Assembly: GCA_017470995.1 (NCBI GenBank)
Contig: JAFUXI010000054.1
Span: forward strand, 1 to 35,284
DNA length: 35,284 nt
Direction: 5' to 3'
From: Spirochaetales bacterium
GTDB taxonomy: Bacteria > Spirochaetota > Spirochaetia > Sphaerochaetales > Sphaerochaetaceae
The notes beneath the pieces are model-generated. The model had not been told where the DNA came from and ran no database searches. It saw only the letters and a program-made list of their open reading frames with translations. How positions within the stretch are numbered: position 1 is the first letter of the stretch; each line of letters opens with the position of its first letter. The translations under genes and the position numbers were made by a program. This document shows positions 15,093 through 24,067 of this stretch, piece after piece.

Positions 15093-16261
15093 TGAAACGC
15101 ATTGCATTTGCGATTGCAGTACTGGCAGTCTGCCTTCTCGCCTCCTGCATGACCTACAACACCACCTTGCTGGTGGTTCCAGAGGAAGGAGTCGAGACAT
15201 CCGCCAAGGTTTCCGGCACACTCGGAGCCAGATCCGACGGCGGGTTGCAAATGGTTGCAGGAACCGATTACTTCGATCAGACGAATGTCGAGTTCATGGT
15301 ATCCTTGGCTTCCATCGATGAAGCAAGTCACGATTTCACTGAGTCAAACATCGCCCTTTACGGAGGAAACTTCGAAAAGGGAGACTGGACTCTCATAGAC
15401 TGCTGGGACAGCCAGGTCTTCAAGCGTGACGAGCAGAAGAAGGCCAACGCGGCAATCATTGCAAACACCATCATAGGAACGCTGTTTGTAATCGATGCCA
15501 TCCTGAACCCCGACAACACGGAGTTCTATTTCGAATATCCCGGTTATCCCTATTACCATCATTACGGACGGCACGGCTACTGGTACGGCTACGGCCCCAG
15601 CTTCGCAATCAGCGGTTCCGGAGCCGTCGGTGCAGCCTTCACCGCCCTCTCCACCATAGAGAGCAACATTGTCCTGAGCCAGCTTTCGGATATGTACCAG
15701 GCCGAGCTCGACAGAACAATGCTCCAGAGCACGGTGATTGCGCCCGACAAGGCCGCCGTAGGAACGGTCACCTTCACGGACATCCCCAAGCACCCCGACT
15801 ACAAGCTCGTCTACAATGACGGGTCTTCCGACATGCAGTTCACCTTCTCCAGATCGGACAGGGAGGAAATCCTGCATCCGTGGAGAGACAAGTCCTACAC
15901 CCAGCTTGCCGTCAACTACGGCTATACCTTCGGGACAAGAAGAAACAGCGTGACATTCAGCCTGCTTGCTCCGAAGTATCTGGGAGGCTTCTTCGGTGTG
16001 TCCTTCTACCCTCCGATCGGAGATCTTCCGATGAAAGGTACTGCCGGAGGCTTGTTCGGACTCAACTGGAAGGTTGCCCCGCATACCTGGCTCCAGGCCG
16101 GTCTTGAGATCTATGATATCGATGATACCGATGATATCGGTCTGCTTGCACTTGCAGGCTTCAATTTCTGCTTCAACTGGATCAGCCTCTACGGCGGAGC
16201 GGTCTATGACGTCAATGCAAAGGCACTGCATGCAGAGGCCGCCCTCGGAGTAGCATTCTGA
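15092..16261 (+). CDS. Envelope lipoprotein, unknown function
   Basis: A 389-residue lipoprotein: MKRIAFAIAVLAVCLLASC is a signal peptide with lipobox LASC and Cys19. A Tyr/His/Gly-rich patch (YPGYPYYHHYGRHGYWYGYG) follows a hydrophobic segment at about residues 125-140. The last 110 residues alternate in short amphipathic strands (VTFSLLAPKYLGGFFGVSFY and onward) and end in -VAF, a pattern like an outer-membrane beta-barrel. It may sit in the outer membrane. The ATG at 15092 overlaps the TGA of the acidic-protein gene. A TTG one codon earlier is less likely. No family was recognised. Confidence 0.8.
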   Translation: MKRIAFAIAVLAVCLLASCMTYNTTLLVVPEEGVETSAKVSGTLGARSDGGLQMVAGTDYFDQTNVEFMVSLASIDEASHDFTESNIALYGGNFEKGDWTLIDCWDSQVFKRDEQKKANAAIIANTIIGTLFVIDAILNPDNTEFYFEYPGYPYYHHYGRHGYWYGYGPSFAISGSGAVGAAFTALSTIESNIVLSQLSDMYQAELDRTMLQSTVIAPDKAAVGTVTFTDIPKHPDYKLVYNDGSSDMQFTFSRSDREEILHPWRDKSYTQLAVNYGYTFGTRRNSVTFSLLAPKYLGGFFGVSFYPPIGDLPMKGTAGGLFGLNWKVAPHTWLQAGLEIYDIDDTDDIGLLALAGFNFCFNWISLYGGAVYDVNAKALHAEAALGVAF

Positions 16262-16269
16262 AGCACTAT

Positions 16270-17220
16270 TCAGGAGCACTGCTCATCGTCGTATGAAGCA
16301 AGCTCCCTGAAGTAGGAGAAGTCCTCTGATTCGCTGTAAACAACGAAGAAGGGGGCTTCTTTTTTTGTGCCCTTCGGAAGAAGGAACCTCTTGTCGAACA
16401 GGCTCTGCTTGAACATCAGATGCAGAAGCGTCTCGTAAAGGACATCAATCATTTCTATATAGAGCCCGTCACGCAGCCCCTCCGGACTCAGGCTGCGCCT
16501 GATGCTCATCTTTTCTCCGTCATGGTATGTGAATGAGAAGACAAGCTGCGGGACTGACGGCGGACAGAAGATGTCCTCGAACAGACAGTCATCCCTCAAT
16601 GCCGCCGTTGTCTGGTCCAGTATCTGGCGGACCTGGTTCTCGCACTTGCACTCATAGGTGCTGTGAAAGCACCCTGCAGGAAACCTCTTGGTATATGTCA
16701 GCAGTTTCGACGAGCGCTCGAGGCTTATGCTCTCGGTATGACAGCACTCGTCATAGTCCGGCATGACATCCCTGAAATCCGGATCCAGTTCGTTGTAGAT
16801 AAACTCGACCTCCAGACGGTCGATCCGGGAAGGACTCACATATTGCGTGATCTGGAACTGCTGGTCCAGAAGCTCCGAGAAGTCCTGGATCAGGGGATAG
16901 AGCGTGCTGGCGTTCAGCTCAGGTCCGGAAAGGTCTATGGTTCTTCCGTCCTCGAGCTCGATGGAAAGGCTCCAGAAATCCCCTTCCTTATCCAGACCGC
17001 AGAACTCATACCTGACTATCAGTTCCACAAGGCCGAGTTTCTTCATGCGTCTGAGGAATCTGTCGGAGCCCCCTCGCCCCATGCTCTTCCTCTGGGCCTT
17101 TGCGTCACCGGGATTCCCGAACAGGATCTCGTATTCGACAATTCCGTTGTCATTGTACAGATTTACAGACACCGGAATTCCGACAGAATTCTTCATAGTG
17201 AAACCGATACGTGAAAACAT
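16270..17220 (-). CDS. Hypothetical cytoplasmic protein, Cys-containing
   Basis: A 316-residue soluble protein that I do not recognise. It has no signal peptide or spans. The segment FWSLSIELEDGRTIDLSGPELNASTLYPLI (about 84-113) resembles the W-x-L-x-I...DG...G...P pattern found in assorted uncharacterised proteins. Cysteines cluster at DECCH and at CKCEN in the second half. AAGGAG seven bases before the ATG at 17220 decides the start; a TTG 11 codons earlier is weaker. A five-base hairpin with a five-T loop (17235-17249) sits just upstream of the ribosome-binding site. It converges on the acidic/lipoprotein pair with only 8 bp between stop codons. Confidence 0.7.
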   Translation of the reverse strand: MFSRIGFTMKNSVGIPVSVNLYNDNGIVEYEILFGNPGDAKAQRKSMGRGGSDRFLRRMKKLGLVELIVRYEFCGLDKEGDFWSLSIELEDGRTIDLSGPELNASTLYPLIQDFSELLDQQFQITQYVSPSRIDRLEVEFIYNELDPDFRDVMPDYDECCHTESISLERSSKLLTYTKRFPAGCFHSTYECKCENQVRQILDQTTAALRDDCLFEDIFCPPSVPQLVFSFTYHDGEKMSIRRSLSPEGLRDGLYIEMIDVLYETLLHLMFKQSLFDKRFLLPKGTKKEAPFFVVYSESEDFSYFRELASYDDEQCS

Positions 17221-17327
17221 GGTTGACTCCTTTGAGAGGTTTTTCCTCTTCAAAGGGCTATAACAGAAAAACTGTCGAAAATATTAGAGATTACACAGAG
17301 AAAACTGCAACAATATTGGCAAATTTT

Positions 17328-18644
17328 TCAGCCGGCGAAGCTGTGGTACAGGACCCTTACCGTGTTCTCGAACTGGCTGTTATCCACACCCACTATGATG
17401 GCAAGCTCGTCCGAACCCTGTGCGATGGTGCGGATGTTGATACCTTCCTTTCCGAGGGCGTTGAACACCTTGCCCGAGATGCCTGGCCTGAAGATCATCT
17501 TTCTTCCTACAGCGGCAATCAGGGCAATTCCGTCCTGGACCTCCACATCCTCGGGCGAGCACTTGGTCCTGATGTCCCCTATTATCTCATAGAGACCGTC
17601 GCCTATGCTTGCCTGGGAGAGAACGAGAGCGAACTGGTCTATTCCCATGGAGATGTGCTCTGCCTGGACCTTGTGCCTGTCAAGAATCTCGAGGACATCA
17701 CGCAGCGCCTCATTGGAGTTGTTCAGCCTCTTGGTCACCGTCAGGATGATGAAGTTCCTCTTTCCGGCAATACCGGTGATGAACTTGTCCTGGTCCGGTT
17801 CCACTGAACTTGCCGAGTCCACGATCATCGTACCGGGATGGGAGGGATCGTTCGTATTCCTGATATTGAGCGGAATGCCTACTTCCTTCACCGGAGCCAC
17901 CGAGTCCTCATGGAGAACGGAAGCTCCCATGTAGGCCAGCTCCCTCAGCTCAGCGAAGGTGATTTCGGATATTGCCCTGGGGTTGTCCACGATCCTGGGG
18001 TCTGCCATCAGGATTCCGGACACGTCGGTCCAGTTCTCATAGAGATCCGCATTGCATGCGGCTGCCACCAGGGAACCGGTTATGTCGCTTCCGCCGCGGC
18101 TCATGACCTTGATCTTTCCGGACGGCAGGGAGCCGTAGAAACCGGGAATCACTATGCCCTGATATTTTGAGACGGCCTCTTTGATGGCCTGAGTGATTTT
18201 CTCGGGCTGGAATTTGCCGTCAAAGTCCATGAAGATGCAATCGCGGGCATCCAGGAAGGTATAGCCGAGGAATTCGGCCATCAGTCTGGACGTAAGGTAT
18301 TCGCCCCGGGAGACCAGCTCGTCGATGGACATCTCCTTGTTGAGCCTGGCGTGAAGGGCATCAAGCTCATCCTCGATGCGGAACGTAAGATTCAGGTCAT
18401 CGCGGATCTCGATGAATCTGGCCCTGATCTTGTCGAAGATCTCATCACATGAGACACCGTATGTAAGATGTGCATGACAGAGATAGAGAAGATCAGTGAT
18501 CTTGTGGTCCTTTGAATCGCGCTTGCCTGCTGCAGAAACAACCACAAGGCGTCTGGACGGATCGGACAGGACTATGTCCCTGACCTTCCTGAACTGGGAC
18601 GCATCCGCTACGGAGGATCCTCCGAATTTGGCTACCTTGATCAT
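17328..18644 (-). CDS. lysC: Aspartate kinase, monofunctional
   Basis: The first enzyme of the aspartate pathway (threonine, lysine, methionine), phosphorylating L-aspartate. It shows KFGGSS (6-11), VSAAGKR, SRGEYLTSRLMAEFLG, SRGGSDITGSLVAAA and WTDVSGILMADPRIV, then two ACT-type regulatory segments in the last 150 residues (FIILTVTKRLNNSNEALRDVLEILDRHKV; IALIAAVGRKM and GIDIRT-like GINIRTI). The length of 438 suits monofunctional aspartokinase III-like enzymes. Its ATG overlaps the hom stop (ATGA), so the pair is coupled. Clustering with hom, thrC and thrH suggests it mainly serves threonine synthesis. Confidence 0.95.
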   Translation of the reverse strand: MIKVAKFGGSSVADASQFRKVRDIVLSDPSRRLVVVSAAGKRDSKDHKITDLLYLCHAHLTYGVSCDEIFDKIRARFIEIRDDLNLTFRIEDELDALHARLNKEMSIDELVSRGEYLTSRLMAEFLGYTFLDARDCIFMDFDGKFQPEKITQAIKEAVSKYQGIVIPGFYGSLPSGKIKVMSRGGSDITGSLVAAACNADLYENWTDVSGILMADPRIVDNPRAISEITFAELRELAYMGASVLHEDSVAPVKEVGIPLNIRNTNDPSHPGTMIVDSASSVEPDQDKFITGIAGKRNFIILTVTKRLNNSNEALRDVLEILDRHKVQAEHISMGIDQFALVLSQASIGDGLYEIIGDIRTKCSPEDVEVQDGIALIAAVGRKMIFRPGISGKVFNALGKEGINIRTIAQGSDELAIIVGVDNSQFENTVRVLYHSFAG

Positions 18645-19813
18645 GCTTCCTCCTTCATCTCGGCGAAGAAGACAACATGTCCCTTGCTTCTGAGCTCGGA
18701 GATTGCGTCATGCATGACCTTGATGGTGACCTTGTCGGTGATTGCAAATGTCTTTCCGTTGTCCTTCCTGACTATGCGCTGCACTCCGACTTTACCGGAG
18801 AGCTTTTCAAGGCCCTCGTCATCGATTCTCACGAAATAGGAACGGGCGCACTCTGCAGCATCATTGCAGGCAAAGCCTACTAGGCACTTCTTCTCAAGCA
18901 TCTGTTTCTGACCGCCGAGAACCGACCAGACATCGCGCAGGATGGCCGAGGCCGTGGGGTATCGCCCTGCTCCCTGACCCGAGAAGCCCATCAGGCCGCT
19001 GTTCTGACCCTGGTACTGGGCGAGATTGGTGTTCAGGCGTACCCCCGCAAAGATGTCCGACAACGGGCACAGCATCGGCTGCACGTAGGAATAGAGTCTT
19101 CCGGAGGCTGCCAGACCACATCTTCCGAGAAGCCTGATCGTGTATCCCAGTTCCTTTGCAACTTCAAAATCACAGGCGCTGACGTTCTGGATACCTTCGA
19201 GATTGTAATCGGAATTCGGCAGAACATCGTAGGCAACCATGCTTATGAGCATGATCTTGCGCATAGTGTCCATTCCCGAGAGATCGGCAGTCGGATCGGC
19301 TTCCGCATAGCCCAGGGCCTTGGCCTGACCAAGGGCCTCTTCAAACGAGAGGTTGCGTCTGTCCATGGAATCCAGGATGTAGTTGGTTGTTCCGTTGAGT
19401 ATTCCGCCCGCCCAGAGGATGCTGTCGCTTTGGCGTGCAAGATGCAGGTTCTGAAGAATTGGGATGGCTCCTCCGCAGGCTGCGCTGAAGAGGAAAGAGA
19501 GGTTGCGCTCCCTGGCAAGCTCCATGAGCTCGATGCCGTGGGCTGCGACCAGGGCCTTGTTGGATGTGATGAGGCTCTTTCCCGCCTTCAGACACTCCGA
19601 TGTGAACTTGAATGCAGGATCAACTCCTCCCATACATTCAATCACCAGCTCGGAGTCATCGCCGAGAACCTCATCGAATGACTCGACCATGAAAGAAGCG
19701 GTCTTCTCTCCTTTCTTCACAAGTACATTGCGGACTGTGAACTCGCTTCTGTTCTGAAGCATGTCCCACACACCTTTTCCAACAACACCATGACCAAGTA
19801 TTGAAATGATCAT
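18641..19813 (-). CDS. hom: Homoserine dehydrogenase
   Basis: Reduces aspartate semialdehyde to homoserine with NAD(P)H. A Rossmann loop GHGVVGKG (7-14) opens the protein. The family segments TSNKALVAAHG, AACGGAIPI, GILNGTTNYIL, EAL...AKALGYAEADPTADLSGMD and KIMLIS follow. The 390-residue length is short for a monofunctional enzyme with ACT domain; the last 90 residues may hold a reduced regulatory segment. AGAGG lies about six bases before the ATG. It is transcribed divergently from the ACT/HTH protein and threonine synthase genes through overlapping promoters. The aspartate-semialdehyde dehydrogenase gene needed before this step is not in the window. Confidence 0.95.
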   Translation of the reverse strand: MIISILGHGVVGKGVWDMLQNRSEFTVRNVLVKKGEKTASFMVESFDEVLGDDSELVIECMGGVDPAFKFTSECLKAGKSLITSNKALVAAHGIELMELARERNLSFLFSAACGGAIPILQNLHLARQSDSILWAGGILNGTTNYILDSMDRRNLSFEEALGQAKALGYAEADPTADLSGMDTMRKIMLISMVAYDVLPNSDYNLEGIQNVSACDFEVAKELGYTIRLLGRCGLAASGRLYSYVQPMLCPLSDIFAGVRLNTNLAQYQGQNSGLMGFSGQGAGRYPTASAILRDVWSVLGGQKQMLEKKCLVGFACNDAAECARSYFVRIDDEGLEKLSGKVGVQRIVRKDNGKTFAITDKVTIKVMHDAISELRSKGHVVFFAEMKEEA

Positions 19814-19881
19814 ACCAACCTCTCAGTGAAACTGTCTCCGGAACGGCAGATGAAAAATAAAACTGTACGTCACACGAAAAC

Positions 19882-19933
19882 ACTTGTCTTTTTATTGAGG
19901 ACAATGTATCATAGCGACAATTAAATGACAAGT
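19882..19933. promoter_or_regulatory. Overlapping divergent promoters and dyad between hom and the ACT/HTH gene
   Basis: Plus strand: TTGTCT (19884-19889), 17 bp, TATCAT (19907-19912). Minus strand: TTGTCA (19931-19926), 17 bp, TACATT (19908-19903). The two -10 boxes overlap, so polymerase cannot use both at once. Inverted arms ACTTGTC (19882-19888) and GACAAGT (19927-19933) frame the region, and GACAA also occurs at 19900-19904 and 19916-19920. This is a good candidate operator for a threonine-responsive regulator. Confidence 0.6.
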
Positions 19934-19946
19934 CATGGAGGAAAAA

Positions 19947-20384
19947 ATGCTCGAAAACTACCTGATAGTGCATAAAAACATCCTGCCCGACTATTTCGAT
20001 ACGGTTCTGAAGGCCAAGCACCTTCTTGAGGAAGGCAAGGCAAAGAACGTGATGCAAGCCACGAAGATGGTCGGAATCTCACGCAGCACCTTCTACAAAT
20101 ACAAGGACTTCATCCTGGAGCCCTCCAGGGTTTCCGACGGACGCAAGGCGGTAATCTCCATGCTGCTCTCGCATGAGACGGGAGTTCTCAGCCATGTCCT
20201 GGCCAGGATTTCCGATGCAGGGGCCAGCATCCTGACCATTACCCAGAGCTTTCCCGTGCACGGCAAGGCCAGCGTCACGATCACGCTGGACATAAGCGCA
20301 ATGCCGGAAGGCATCACGACCTTGCTCAAGAGCATCGACGAGTGCCCCGGGGCAGAAAACACAAAACTGATAGCAATAGACTGA
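19947..20384 (+). CDS. HTH/ACT-domain protein of the UPF0735 (PheB-like) family
   Basis: A 145-residue protein with an N-terminal helix-turn-helix-like part (KAKHLLEEGKAKNVMQATKMVGISRSTFYKYKDFI, about 22-57) and a C-terminal ACT domain (HETGVLSHVLARISDAGASILTITQSFPVHGKASVTITLD). ACT domains bind amino acids, so a threonine- or homoserine-sensing regulator is likely. GGAGG at 19937-19941 with five spacer bases fixes the start at 19947; the ATG at 19935 overlaps that site. It starts the rightward thr operon, 7 bp before thrC, and faces hom. Relatives in Firmicutes also sit beside hom or phe genes. Confidence 0.88.
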   Translation: MLENYLIVHKNILPDYFDTVLKAKHLLEEGKAKNVMQATKMVGISRSTFYKYKDFILEPSRVSDGRKAVISMLLSHETGVLSHVLARISDAGASILTITQSFPVHGKASVTITLDISAMPEGITTLLKSIDECPGAENTKLIAID

Positions 20385-20391
20385 GGAATAT

Positions 20392-21885
20392 ATGGAAAAC
20401 AAGAAATACAGAAGCACGAGAGGAGATTTTTCCTGCAATTCTCTTGAAGCGGTCCTTATGGGGATAGCCCCGGACGGAGGCCTGCTGATCTCTCCCGAGA
20501 TCCTGCAGAGCCCCTTCGACTGGAAAGCCGTAATCGGTCTGCCCACCCTGGACATGGCGAAGCTGATTTTAAGCCACCTTCTTCCGGACTTCAATGATAT
20601 GGACACTTTGGTCCACAGGGCCTACAAGGGCAAATTCGAGACCGAGGACCTCACCCCGCTGAAGCAGGTCGGGGACAAGTATGTGCTGGAACTCTTCCGC
20701 GGCCCGACTTCCGCCTTCAAGGACGTGGCACTCTCGATGCTCCCGGTGCTGATTACCGCAGCAAAAAAACAGACGGGAAGAACCGACGAGACCGTCATCC
20801 TCACCGCCACGTCCGGAGACACGGGCAAGGCAGCCATGGCCGGCTTTGCGGATGTAAGCGGCACGCGCATCATAGTCTTCTACCCCAACGGCGGAGTCTC
20901 CCCCATCCAGCGCTCCCAGATGGAAACCCAGGAAGGCTCCAACGTGGGAGTCTGCGCAGTCAACGGGAACTTCGACGACTGCCAGAGCGCCGTCAAGCAG
21001 GCCTTCGCCAGAATCAACTCATCCAAGATCCTCGACGGCAAAGGCAAGACGCTCTCGTCTGCCAACTCCATCAACATCGGGCGCCTTGCGCCTCAGGTCG
21101 TCTACTATTTCAAGGCCTACAGCGACCTCGTGGGCCTTGGCCGCATCAGACTCGGCGACGTGATCGACTTCGTGGTTCCCTCGGGCAACTTCGGAGACAT
21201 CCTTGCCGGATACTTTGCAAAGCTCATGGGTCTTCCGGTCCGCAACCTCGTATGCGCATCCAACGAGAACCGCGTCCTCACCGACTTCCTCGAAACCGGA
21301 ACCTATGACAGAAGACGCCCCTTCTACCGCACAAGCTCGCCTTCCATGGACATACTGATTTCGTCCAACCTCGAACGCCTGCTATTCCTGGCATCGGGCT
21401 GCAACGCGAAGAAAGTCTCCGGATGGATGGCCGAACTCTCCTCCGAGGGCATCTTCAAGATCGATGCCTCCGAGCTCGCAATAATCAACGAAACCTTCAA
21501 GGCTTTCTGCTGCACTGAGAACCAGACAATCGAGACCATCGGAGAGGTCTACCGCAGGGACGGTTATCTCTGCGACCCGCACACTGCGGTGGGCATGAAG
21601 GCTGCATCCGACTACATGGCTCAGGCGGGAGGCAACGTCCCGGTCGTAGTTCTCTCGACGGCATCGCCCTACAAGTTCCCTGCCCCGGTATCCGAGGCCC
21701 TTGGAATAGAGCTCAGAAGCGATGAATTCGAGCAGATCAAGGCAATCGCCGACAAGACGGGAGTACCTGTCCCCAAGAACCTCAGTTCCCTCAGGGACAA
21801 GAAGGTTCTACACAGGGATGTGGTCGAACGCGATAAGATTCTGGATTACGTGCTGGAATTCCTTGGCATAGATAAGGAGGCTTGA
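20392..21885 (+). CDS. thrC: Threonine synthase
   Basis: A PLP enzyme that converts O-phosphohomoserine to threonine. The PLP lysine is Lys110 in PTSAFKDVALS; ATSGDTGKAAMAGF and FVVPSGNFGDILAGYFAKLMG are the other family signatures, and RSTRGDFSCNSLEAVLMGIAPDGGL is the typical N-terminus. At 497 residues it is the longer E. coli/yeast-like type. GAGG lies six bases before the ATG. It is followed after one base by thrH, whose ribosome-binding site lies in the thrC end. Confidence 0.95.
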   Translation: MENKKYRSTRGDFSCNSLEAVLMGIAPDGGLLISPEILQSPFDWKAVIGLPTLDMAKLILSHLLPDFNDMDTLVHRAYKGKFETEDLTPLKQVGDKYVLELFRGPTSAFKDVALSMLPVLITAAKKQTGRTDETVILTATSGDTGKAAMAGFADVSGTRIIVFYPNGGVSPIQRSQMETQEGSNVGVCAVNGNFDDCQSAVKQAFARINSSKILDGKGKTLSSANSINIGRLAPQVVYYFKAYSDLVGLGRIRLGDVIDFVVPSGNFGDILAGYFAKLMGLPVRNLVCASNENRVLTDFLETGTYDRRRPFYRTSSPSMDILISSNLERLLFLASGCNAKKVSGWMAELSSEGIFKIDASELAIINETFKAFCCTENQTIETIGEVYRRDGYLCDPHTAVGMKAASDYMAQAGGNVPVVVLSTASPYKFPAPVSEALGIELRSDEFEQIKAIADKTGVPVPKNLSSLRDKKVLHRDVVERDKILDYVLEFLGIDKEA

Positions 21886-21886
21886 G

Positions 21887-22495
21887 ATGGAAATAGTATG
21901 TCTGGACCTTGAAGGAGTCCTCGTTCCCGAAATCTGGATTGCATTTTCCGAAAAGACCGGCCTTCCCGAACTCAGGATAACCACCCGTGAGGAACCCGAC
22001 TATGACAAGCTCATGAGCTACCGCATGGACATCCTCAGGAAAAACAACCTCAGCCTCACGGACATCCAGGATGTGATTTCCACGATCAAGCCGCTTGACG
22101 GGGCGAAGGCTTTTCTGGACAAGGTGCGCGAGATCACGCAGGTCGTGATCCTCTCGGATACATTCAAGGAGTTCGCAAAGCCCCTGATGAAGCAGCTGGG
22201 CTGGCCGACCATTCTCTGCAACAGCCTGGTGGTGGACAAGGACAACATGCTTACGGGCATCAAGCTGAGGCAGAACGACGGGAAACGCAAGGCCATCGAG
22301 GGTTTCAGGGCGATGAACTTCCGCACCTTTGCAGCCGGAGACAGCTACAACGACCTAACCATGATCAGGACTGCAGACAGGGGATGTCTGTTCAGGGCGC
22401 CGGCGAACATCCTCAAGGAAGAGCCGGATCTCAAGCTCTGCACCACATACGACGAGTTCTACAGGGAAATCAAATCTTTTGTTGAATATCGATAG
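21887..22495 (+). CDS. thrH: ThrH-type phosphoserine phosphatase/homoserine phosphotransferase
   Basis: A 202-residue HAD-family enzyme closely matching Pseudomonas ThrH: MEIVCLDLEGVLVPEIWIAF with nucleophile Asp7, a LSDTFKEFAKPLM segment with the motif II Ser, and AAGDSYNDLTMI with the motif IV aspartates. Known ThrH dephosphorylates phosphoserine and can transfer the phosphate to homoserine, giving homoserine phosphate for ThrC. Placed one base after thrC and with no thrB here, it is the likely source of that substrate. AAGGAGG overlapping the thrC end serves its start. Whether it also supplies serine is open. Confidence 0.92.
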   Translation: MEIVCLDLEGVLVPEIWIAFSEKTGLPELRITTREEPDYDKLMSYRMDILRKNNLSLTDIQDVISTIKPLDGAKAFLDKVREITQVVILSDTFKEFAKPLMKQLGWPTILCNSLVVDKDNMLTGIKLRQNDGKRKAIEGFRAMNFRTFAAGDSYNDLTMIRTADRGCLFRAPANILKEEPDLKLCTTYDEFYREIKSFVEYR

Positions 22496-22539
22496 AATGA
22501 TATTAAGCACCGATTCGCCTGCAGGCCACGATAAGACGA

Positions 22540-22565
22540 GATGGCAGTGCTGTTTGCACGGCATC
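22540..22565. terminator. Imperfect hairpin between convergent thrH and the histidine kinase gene
   Basis: GATGGCAGTGC (22540-22550) and GCACGGCATC (22556-22565) pair around a five-base loop with a small internal mismatch. There is no T-run on either side, so terminator function is tentative. Nothing else is evident in the 105 bp between the two stop codons. Confidence 0.35.
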
Positions 22566-22600
22566 AAGTAGAAGCGTGGAAATGCAGGATGAAGCGATGC

Positions 22601-24067
22601 TTATTTAGGCCAACTGATCGAAGCCTTTACGTGAGTCTCATCTGCCTGGGTTATGCTGATAACCCCTTTGTGCAGCTGCATGATCGTAGCAGCAATCGGA
22701 AGCCCGAGGCCCGAGCCCCCGCTGGTGCGCGACCAGTCTCCGCGTGACCAGGGCTCGAAGAAGTCCGCATCCATATCGGACGCCAGATGCCCTTCGTTGA
22801 TGACTTCCATGCAATATGAATCATCGGTCTCGAAGACCTTCAAGGCAACCTGTTCCTCACCGCTTCTGTATTCCACGGCGTTCTTCAGCAGTTCCCTGAC
22901 GGCCTTTGTCATCAGTTCTGCATCGCATCGGATGTTGTCGCACTGCATGTCAGTCTTTATGCATGCTTCATCGCCAAAGGTGGAAAGCACCTCGGACACA
23001 AGCTGCTCGGTCGGGGTATCCGCAACCGATGCATCTGTATCGGACTGCAGGCTCGAGAAATCGATGACCCTCCCTATCCTGTCGGAAAGCGAATCGTTCT
23101 CTTTCTGCAGCTGCTGCAAAGTCTGGCTGTCTGCAGGGAACACCCCGTCGTTCAGACCGTCCACGATTATCTTCATTGCGGTGGCGGGAGTATTGAGGTC
23201 ATGGGAAATGCTGCTGAGCCAGGCCTTGCGGCTCTTTGCGTTGGACTGAAGGCTCCGGTCCAGATCCTCGATGGCAACCGAGATTTCGTTGAGCTCTATG
23301 TTGTCCTGACGCGGGATCGTCACCCCGCTCTTTCCGCGCGAGAGGTCGTTGAGGGCCTTGCGTACGCTGTTGATATATCGCGTGTTTCTGGAGCTTACGA
23401 CCCAGGCGGCGACAAGGGCAATCAGCAGACAGAGGGGAACCGAGAGCAGCAGGGCTCTGAAGCAGGAGTTGATGATATCCTTGGAATACTCGTAGGTCCT
23501 GGGGCTGTAGGAAAGAAGATCCACTATGAACGAGTCAGTTCCGTTTATGGCTATGATTATGGATCCGATGATATCCTGATCACGCAGCATCTGCGGAAGT
23601 TTAACATCGATCTCATCAGCAGAAGCCATTGTTACCTGCGTATTGCCCGATGCAAGGGATTCGTCATAGACCACGTTGATTCTGGTGGCCTTGCCCTTCA
23701 CCGTCCGAAACTGCTGTTCGCTCTGGGCTTTGGGACCGGTGGAAATCATCGAGGACAGAAGACGTCCTTCCGGGTTCTTTCCGAAGGCGAACATGCTGTA
23801 ACCGTCCACATCCCTGAGCAGGAAACCGCTGACGCGGTCTTCATCAATGTTTGAAAATGCAAGAAGCAGGCTGTTGATACCGTAGCCGTCATAGAAACCC
23901 TGGGACATGGCCTCCTGTGCGGAGACTGCAAAGTCCTCGTAGACGCGGTCCTTCCACTTGTCCTGGGAAACGCGGTACTGGAAGACAAGCATGCCGAACT
24001 GGACCAGAAGCACCACGACGGCTATTGAGAAGACACTCAGAAAGTAGCGGAAGAATACACGCTTCAT
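22601..24067 (-). CDS. Sensor histidine kinase
   Basis: A 488-residue inner-membrane kinase. Span 1 (about 8-29), an extracytoplasmic sensor domain (30-200), span 2 (about 203-224), a HAMP-like linker (228-280), H-box SSISHDLNTP with His289, N-box LLKNAVEY (Asn396) and G2 box GGSGLGL (450-456). The G1 box reads INEG rather than DxGxG, as in some VanS-like kinases. The sensor domain has no recognised ligand motif. Its ATG overlaps the regulator's TGA (TGATG), so the two are coupled. An in-frame extension upstream merely reads the regulator gene. Confidence 0.93.
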   Translation of the reverse strand: MKRVFFRYFLSVFSIAVVVLLVQFGMLVFQYRVSQDKWKDRVYEDFAVSAQEAMSQGFYDGYGINSLLLAFSNIDEDRVSGFLLRDVDGYSMFAFGKNPEGRLLSSMISTGPKAQSEQQFRTVKGKATRINVVYDESLASGNTQVTMASADEIDVKLPQMLRDQDIIGSIIIAINGTDSFIVDLLSYSPRTYEYSKDIINSCFRALLLSVPLCLLIALVAAWVVSSRNTRYINSVRKALNDLSRGKSGVTIPRQDNIELNEISVAIEDLDRSLQSNAKSRKAWLSSISHDLNTPATAMKIIVDGLNDGVFPADSQTLQQLQKENDSLSDRIGRVIDFSSLQSDTDASVADTPTEQLVSEVLSTFGDEACIKTDMQCDNIRCDAELMTKAVRELLKNAVEYRSGEEQVALKVFETDDSYCMEVINEGHLASDMDADFFEPWSRGDWSRTSGGSGLGLPIAATIMQLHKGVISITQADETHVKASISWPK

